64,000 bases of DNA from Streptomyces venezuelae (GTDB taxonomy: Bacteria > Actinomycetota > Actinomycetes > Streptomycetales > Streptomycetaceae): positions 6,926,001 through 6,990,000 of the forward strand of contig NZ_CP029189.1 in assembly GCF_008642275.1 (NCBI RefSeq). The letters run 5' to 3'. The notes beneath the pieces are model-generated. The model had not been told where the DNA came from, made no database searches, and saw nothing but the letters and a program-made list of their open reading frames with translations. Position numbers and translations under genes: made by a program. Positions 58,661 through 64,000 of this stretch are shown here, one piece after another. How positions within the stretch are numbered: the stretch's first letter is position 1; the number at the start of each line of letters is the position of its first letter.

Positions 58661-59796
58661 AGGGCGACTCCGAAGGTGCCAGTCGGCTCAGTGGGGTTGA
58701 GGTACGGCGTGTAGGCGGGGGAGGCGCTGGCCCAGAGCCCCGCGCCGGAGGCGGAGGACGGGCTCGAGCTCGACGACGGCGCCGGGCCGGCGTTGAGGAG
58801 CTCGTTGACCAGGCTCGGCAGGACGCTGGGGTTCAGCCCCTTGGCGCGCAGCCGCTCCAGCGCTGGCCTCAGGACGTCGGGGCCGTAGCCCTCGTCCAGC
58901 AGCGAGCGGAGCTCCTTGCCCAGGTGCCCGAGCACCTTCTTCGGCGGACGTCCTCCGGGGCAGGCGCGCAGATACTCGGCCATCAAGACCTTCGCCGACC
59001 ACTCGCTCGCGTCGGCCGCTTCCAGCACCGTTTCCTGGGAGGATCCGAGCGCGGGCGCATCGCGCCCCCTACGGGAAGATCCAGGATCCAAGATCCTAGA
59101 TCCAGACCGTGAGCCCTCAGTGAATGTGGCGCCTGCCACCTGCTCTGTCGGGGCCGCACTGCCCTGACCTGCGGATTCTCTTGCAGGGCTTGCAGGGGGC
59201 GGGCACGGGACCGATGTGGCGACGATCTCAGCCTCCTGGGCGAGAGTGGCGCGCGTCACGGTGAGGGTGGATGCGGGCGAATCGGACGGAACGGTTCGCG
59301 TGAGCACTCCATGAGCGGTCACGGAGTCGCTTCCGCCGACGGTGCCCGCGGGCGCCTGGTGGGCTTCGGGGGTTGGCTGTCGGGGGCTGTCACCCGCTCG
59401 GATCTGGGTGTGGCACTGGGGGCGGTCGCACTCGCCGCACGCCTTCGCTGCCTCGTGGGTCGGGCAGCGCGGCAGTCGTGAGTCCGAGGCGCGGTTGATC
59501 TTCTGGTGCCGGTCCCAGGTCACTATGTGCAGCCAGGACTTGCCGTCACAGCCTGTGTACCGGCACACCAGGCCGGCCTCGGCCAGCTGCTCCAGGTCGC
59601 CGGCCACGTGGGCGGGGGTGTGCTCCGGGCGCAGCGCCCACAGCCGCCCGGCGATGACGGCCGGGTGGTCGCGGAATCGTCCCGAGTCGTCCGCCTGGGT
59701 CAGCAGCCCAAAGAATGTGACCATCGCGGTGACATCGACGGCGGCGAGGTCCTCGGATTCGAACGCCTCGGGCTTGATGGTGCGAATGCGTGCCAT
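58657..59796 (-). CDS. Phage-type replication initiation protein (replisome-organiser-like)
   Basis: A 379-residue protein starting MARIRTIKPEAFESEDLAAV, the common opening of phage and plasmid replication proteins with a winged-helix N-terminus (residues 1-110, ADDSGRFRDHPAVIAGRLWA, LEQLAEAGLVCRYTGCDGKS). The middle 170 residues are low-complexity and include a 7-bp DNA repeat at 59078-59104. The C-terminal part (AKVLMAEYLRACPGGRPPKK, VLGHLGKELRSLLDEGYGPD) resembles the DnaD-like helicase-loader contact. With the DnaC-like protein it forms the usual O/P-type initiator and loader pair. It is likely the element's replication initiator. Confidence 0.7.
   Translation of the reverse strand: MARIRTIKPEAFESEDLAAVDVTAMVTFFGLLTQADDSGRFRDHPAVIAGRLWALRPEHTPAHVAGDLEQLAEAGLVCRYTGCDGKSWLHIVTWDRHQKINRASDSRLPRCPTHEAAKACGECDRPQCHTQIRAGDSPRQPTPEAHQAPAGTVGGSDSVTAHGVLTRTVPSDSPASTLTVTRATLAQEAEIVATSVPCPPPASPARESAGQGSAAPTEQVAGATFTEGSRSGSRILDPGSSRRGRDAPALGSSQETVLEAADASEWSAKVLMAEYLRACPGGRPPKKVLGHLGKELRSLLDEGYGPDVLRPALERLRAKGLNPSVLPSLVNELLNAGPAPSSSSSPSSASGAGLWASASPAYTPYLNPTEPTGTFGVAL
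59078..59104. repeat. Four 7-bp direct repeats (GATCCAN) within the replication gene
   Basis: GATCCAG, GATCCAA, GATCCTA and GATCCAG start at 59078, 59085, 59092 and 59099: exact period 7. The repeats encode part of the disordered linker (SRILDPGSS) of the initiator. In phage lambda the origin iterons also lie in the linker-coding part of the O gene, so this is a candidate origin. The local GATC density and lower GC stand out from the surroundings. Confidence 0.55.
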
Positions 59797-59906
59797 CAGC
59801 GCTCACCCCCGTACCAGCGGCCCGAAATGGGCGGGTGGGCGGTGTTCGCGGCGCGTTCCGCGGCGACGGTCCGGAAGCCCGGCCTTTCGCGCAGGGGCGT
59901 GCCCAT
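59796..59906 (-). CDS. 36-residue leader ORF before the replication gene
   Basis: ATG 59906 with GGGAGA seven bases upstream. Its stop overlaps the replication gene's ATG by one base (TGATG), so it is probably a coupling leader for the initiator. Sequence MGTPLRERPGFRTVAAERAA. Function otherwise unknown. Confidence 0.5.
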   Translation of the reverse strand: MGTPLRERPGFRTVAAERAANTAHPPISGRWYGGER

Positions 59907-60833
59907 GCAAAACTCTCCCTGAGTGATGCCGCAGCCGGTGTGCCCCGTTGGAAGGGCCGGTGCGGTGATGACGGGTCTCTCCGGCCGTTGCCTCGGCTGG
60001 AGATACGGCTCTTCGCGTCCGGCGCCCGGGAGTTGCCTTCTCCCGGGCGTCGAGTGCTTTTACGGACTAGCCGCTTGGTGCGTCCTGCATGTGTTCCTGT
60101 CGCCGGTAACCGGGTTGCCTCCCGGTTGGGGACGACGAACATACGCAGACGTCCACGCAAGATCCAGACCTGGCTCTACAGACCGTGAAAAGTTGCCCAT
60201 GCCAAGCATTTTGCTGCTGTGTCGGCGTGTGCGGATGTGGGCTGCTGTTCGACGCCGTCGTCCGCGTGCACTCCGGGCACGCCAAGAAAGATCTTCAAAA
60301 GAGCCCCCACGTTCATGAACCGGCAGGCTGTCGCGCTGTACCGGCTGGTCAGGTTTGGATTTAAGCCCGCAGGCAAAGGCTTCGTCAACGGCACCCCGAC
60401 GGGAATCCACGCGCGTAGATTGATGCGTGGGATGTATGGGGGTTGCATGGAGATGCTTGCCAATCCTTCTATTTGTAAAGGGGGTTGGGAGGCGACGACC
60501 TATCTGCTGGCGTGATCGTCGGCGGCGTGAATGATCATTCGTCCCCTTGCAAGAAAAACCGGCAAGGATTTGCCGCTTTTCCGATCATGGAAAACCGCAG
60601 GCTTGGGAATGTCCAGATTCGTCACGGAAGGCGGCTGGGTGCAGGTGGGCATGGTTGCACGTTTAACCAACCGCCCTGTGGTCGACGCCACAAATTACAG
60701 AAAGGGTTCAAGGTCGTCGTATCGTCTTTGTGGGAGACATCCGGCCGGGGGGCCTGCATTCGTGCTGCCCCTCTTTTTTCATACCTTCGACCGGATGCCG
60801 CCCTGCAGACTGCGGAGACAAAGGAAGAGCCTC
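59907..60833. other. Lower-GC non-coding region between divergent replication and XRE genes
   Basis: No convincing gene is seen over about 900 bp, an unusual length here. GC is visibly lower than elsewhere, especially 60420-60720. It holds the hairpin at 60023-60049, a second inverted repeat AACCGGG-ttgcct-CCCGGTT (60108-60127), and GGCAAggaTTTGCC (about 60561-60574). It must carry the promoters of the divergent replication unit and the XRE gene and could hold an origin, centromere or element end. Confidence 0.5.
60023..60049. terminator. Hairpin near the replication-operon leader
   Basis: CGCCCGGGA (60023-60031) and TCCCGGGCG (60041-60049) form a perfect 9-bp stem with a 9-nt loop, followed on the plus strand by TCGAGTGCTTTT. 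It could be a terminator reading rightward or a structured leader element. Confidence 0.45.
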
Positions 60834-62180
60834 ATGGTTGCTCAGGGGATAGTCCCCTTCGGCGATGACCGCGCCGAGAACAAGGGCGCAAACGGCGGGG
60901 AAATCGCCGGTCAGTTCATGGGGTTCGGTGGCTGGCTGAAGAGATGGCGCCAGGCGGCGGGGGTCACCCAGTCCCCGGTGGCCAAGGCCCTCGGTATGGG
61001 GGTCCGGACCTACCGCAACGTGGAGAAGGGGGCCGTCCCGCCTCGGTTCACCAAGCCCCAGTGCGAGGCGCTTGCGGACCTGCTCGGACTCGACAAGAGC
61101 GAGCGCCACGCCCTGCTGCTGTACAACATCGGTACCACGCTCGACGGCGACCCGCAGATCGACGCCAGTCCGGAGCTGCGCCGGGCACTTCGCCTTCTGA
61201 TCGACAGGCAGATGCCCTCGCCTACGTACCTCACCGACCGCAACTGGAACGTCCTCGCGTACAACGCGGCGATGGCCGAGTGGTGGCCCTGGGTCATGGA
61301 GCCGCGCGCCAACCTCATGCGCTGGGCCCTGACGAACCCCGAGGCGCGCACCCAGTACCACGACTGGGAAATGCACGCTGCGGCCTACATTCGCCTGCTG
61401 AAGTTCGCCCAGGCCACCCACAAGGACAACACCGAGCTCATAGACCTGATCGCCGAGGTTCGCCAGAACCCGGACGTCGAGCGGATCTGGCGCACCGAGG
61501 CCGATCTGGAAGCCGACCGGGACGGCCACGTCTTCCGGATGATCATCCCCGCCCTGGGCTGGGAGACCGTCGAAGTCGTCTCCCACGTCCTGTACCCGGC
61601 GTCGATGCCCCACTGCCGATTCGTAGTGATCACCTGGGTCGAGACCGAGTCCTCCGATGACGAGACCGACGCCTTGGGCGGCAAGCGCAACGCCTGGGCC
61701 CATGCTGAGCCCAGCCTGTCCGCTCCTCAGCCCTCTGCCCAGGCCGAAGCCGATGCCGCCCGCCGCCGTGCGGCCCGTGCGCTCACCGCCCGCCTGGTCG
61801 TCGACAACGCCAACGAAGCCGCGGCGCTCGCAGGCCCCGACGGCGTCCCGCTCCCCGCACTCAGTGCGCTGGCAGGTCCGGAGTGCCAGCTCACCCTGTC
61901 GCCCGAGAACCACTTCGTGGTGTGGGCCATCCGGGAAGCGCCTGGAGAGTGGGGCATCACGCAGCTGGGGGCCGGAGCCGTCATCGACCGCATCCACCAC
62001 CCGATCGTCGACCCCCAGGCCCGAGCGGAGCTGAAGCTGCTGCTGCGCGCCTCGCTGCCGAACTCCGTCCAAGCGGCGTTCAGCCGACTCAGTGAGCAGC
62101 TGCCCCAGGCAGACCTCCGGGCCACCCTCCTTCGCGAGATCTTCAACGACCTCCAACAGGGCGAGGACCTGCGCCGCTAA
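60834..62180 (+). CDS. XRE-family regulator with MmyB-like ligand-binding domain
   Basis: A 448-residue regulator, ATG 60834 with AAGGAAGAG upstream. The HTH is GGWLKRWRQAAGVTQSPVAK and ALGMGVRTYRNVEKGAVPPR (residues 30-75). The MmyB-like domain follows: LTDRNWNVLAYNAAMAEWWP, NLMRWALTNPEARTQYHDWE, HAAAYIRLLKFAQATHKDNT, ELIDLIAEVRQNPDVERIW. MmyB domains bind fatty-acid-like ligands. A further 130-residue C-terminal region (ESSDDETDALGGKRNAWAHA, then NFVVWAIREAPGEWGITQLG-like strand) is unusual. It is a candidate for controlling the palindromic operators, by position only. Confidence 0.8.
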   Translation: MVAQGIVPFGDDRAENKGANGGEIAGQFMGFGGWLKRWRQAAGVTQSPVAKALGMGVRTYRNVEKGAVPPRFTKPQCEALADLLGLDKSERHALLLYNIGTTLDGDPQIDASPELRRALRLLIDRQMPSPTYLTDRNWNVLAYNAAMAEWWPWVMEPRANLMRWALTNPEARTQYHDWEMHAAAYIRLLKFAQATHKDNTELIDLIAEVRQNPDVERIWRTEADLEADRDGHVFRMIIPALGWETVEVVSHVLYPASMPHCRFVVITWVETESSDDETDALGGKRNAWAHAEPSLSAPQPSAQAEADAARRRAARALTARLVVDNANEAAALAGPDGVPLPALSALAGPECQLTLSPENHFVVWAIREAPGEWGITQLGAGAVIDRIHHPIVDPQARAELKLLLRASLPNSVQAAFSRLSEQLPQADLRATLLREIFNDLQQGEDLRR

Positions 62181-62185
62181 CTGGT

Positions 62186-62215
62186 GTGGCTAGCTCGTTG
62201 ACCAGAGCTAGCCAC
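62186..62215 (+). terminator. Terminator hairpin after the XRE gene
   Basis: GTGGCTAGCTC (62186-62196) and GAGCTAGCCAC (62205-62215) form a perfect 11-bp stem with an 8-nt loop, six bases after the XRE stop, then TTACT. Confidence 0.75.
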
Positions 62216-62409
62216 TTACTGTCACGACTGGTGCTGTCTCCGTCTGGGGGCTGGGAGGTCGGGGCGTGGTCGTCCGGACGACACGGAACGTCCGGACGGC
62301 CGATGCCCGCGGCTCCTGGGCCATCGGCAACGGGGGATGCGCCAGCCCCTCCTTGGATCGGCCGGGCGCCTCGATGGCGCGGCAGATCCCACAACTCTCA
62401 GGAGCCGCT

Positions 62410-62835
62410 GTGTCTCGACACATCTACCACTGCCCCATTCGCTGGTCGGACCTCGACGCGAACGGACATCTCAACAGCTCACGTTACGGCGTCCTCTTGG
62501 AAGAGACCCGCATGCGCATGTTCAGCATGCTGGTCCCCAAGGACCCCGCCGAGCGCCTGGCCCGCAACTTCCTCCTGCGCGAGCAGACCATCCGTTACAA
62601 GCACCCGCTCGAGACCTGGGAGACCCCGGTCCGCATCGAAGCCTGGGTGACCGACGTGAAGCGGGTCTCCCTCACCTTCCACTTCGAGGTGAAAGACGAT
62701 GAGCGCGTCTACGCCACCGCGACCTCCGTCGTGGCGGGCTACGACTCCATCCGGGGTGGCATCCGCCGTTTCGAGCAGGACGAGCTCGACGTGTTCAACA
62801 GCTACGCCGACAGCACGCAGGACGCGGGCAACTGA
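62410..62835 (+). CDS. Acyl-CoA thioesterase (4HBT, hotdog fold)
   Basis: A 141-residue hotdog thioesterase. GTG 62410 follows AGGAG. CPIRWSDLDANGHLNSSRYG carries the catalytic Asp and His (Asp in SDLDANGH), and LLREQTIRYKHPLETWETPV, RIEAWVTDVKRVSLTFHFEV are the central strands. It hydrolyses acyl-CoA or acyl-protein thioesters; substrate unknown. It looks like a chromosomal housekeeping gene carried beside the element. Confidence 0.8.
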   Translation: MSRHIYHCPIRWSDLDANGHLNSSRYGVLLEETRMRMFSMLVPKDPAERLARNFLLREQTIRYKHPLETWETPVRIEAWVTDVKRVSLTFHFEVKDDERVYATATSVVAGYDSIRGGIRRFEQDELDVFNSYADSTQDAGN

Positions 62836-63018
62836 TCCACTTCGGGCGGGCCCATGGCTCATTCCCTGCCTTGCCGGGGGCCGGCAGACTGGCTTGCCGA
62901 TCGGAGGTCAGCGCGCTCGGGCGAGGCCTGCGATCTCTGACATCCCCGGCCGAAGGGGGCAGCTCTGACCCCAAACGGTCCAGGGGGAGCGGTGGTGGCG
63001 CCGGCCTGGAGGCGGTGG

Positions 63019-64000
<982 letters not shown>

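Overview
The window is about 70% G+C DNA from a Streptomyces-type actinomycete. Supporting this are GTG/TTG starts, Shine-Dalgarno (SD) coupled ATGA/GTGA gene overlaps, a WhiB protein, many DUF317 proteins and SCO6880/DUF6112-type conjugation genes. It reads as a large conjugative accessory element (linear plasmid or integrated ICE) with decayed host-like debris on the left and a cysteine desulfurase on the right edge. No rRNA, tRNA or CRISPR array was seen.

Layout. 1-5976: debris and small genes: a DUF2254 C-terminus, an NhaA fragment, a DUF4142 secreted protein, a frameshifted nuclease-like fragment, an RsbW-like ATPase and a truncated restriction-nuclease-like gene. 6115-16872 (minus): 13 tightly overlapping genes. 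They include a DnaB_N-domain protein, a cytosine-5 methyltransferase, a VirD4-type coupling ATPase, three DUF317 proteins and a relaxase-fold protein that has lost its catalytic histidines. 16978-28824 (minus): the type IV secretion-like operon, with an NlpC/P60 plus transglycosylase wall hydrolase, DUF6112 pilin-like, TcpC/VirB8-like, VirB6/TrbL-like and SCO6880 proteins, and a frameshifted VirB4-like ATPase. Several accessory genes and a family 2 glycosyltransferase follow. 28961-29321: a leader with five tandem 4-5 codon minigenes, four encoding Met-Phe-Arg-Pro and one Met-Tyr-Arg-Pro-Cys, each with its own SD. 29594-44696 (plus): a DNA methyltransferase, a DUF4913/RelE-like operon, then a long operon with an SH3 protein, a double-HxlR regulator, two MFS transporters, a DUF317 protein and two sortase-anchored Cna-B surface proteins (one frameshifted). 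44940-48481: a Gabija-like OLD/TOPRIM nuclease and UvrD helicase pair. 48699-51916: DUF317 proteins and a GIY-YIG-like protein with five zinc-knuckle repeats. 52075-59906 (minus): the mobilisation and replication block: lipoprotein, MOB relaxase, MobC-like protein, DUF2637 membrane protein, WhiB, DnaC-like ATPase and a phage-type replication protein carrying internal 7-bp iterons. 59907-60833 is a lower-GC non-coding region. Then come an XRE/MmyB regulator, a thioesterase and the partial cysteine desulfurase.

Control. Three near-identical promoter/palindrome elements (16912-16970, 30384-30432, 33753-33810) head three operons. Two half-site versions (about 29396-29496) lie at the junction of the secretion and methyltransferase units. 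This predicts one element-wide regulon with a shared DNA-binding protein. Candidates encoded here are the XRE/MmyB protein and the double-HxlR protein.

Most notable: the minigene leader, the shared operator, the catalytically dead relaxase paralogue, the 4-bp duplication in virB4, the Gabija-like pair with an altered P-loop, the oriT-like palindrome near mobC and the iterons inside the replication gene.
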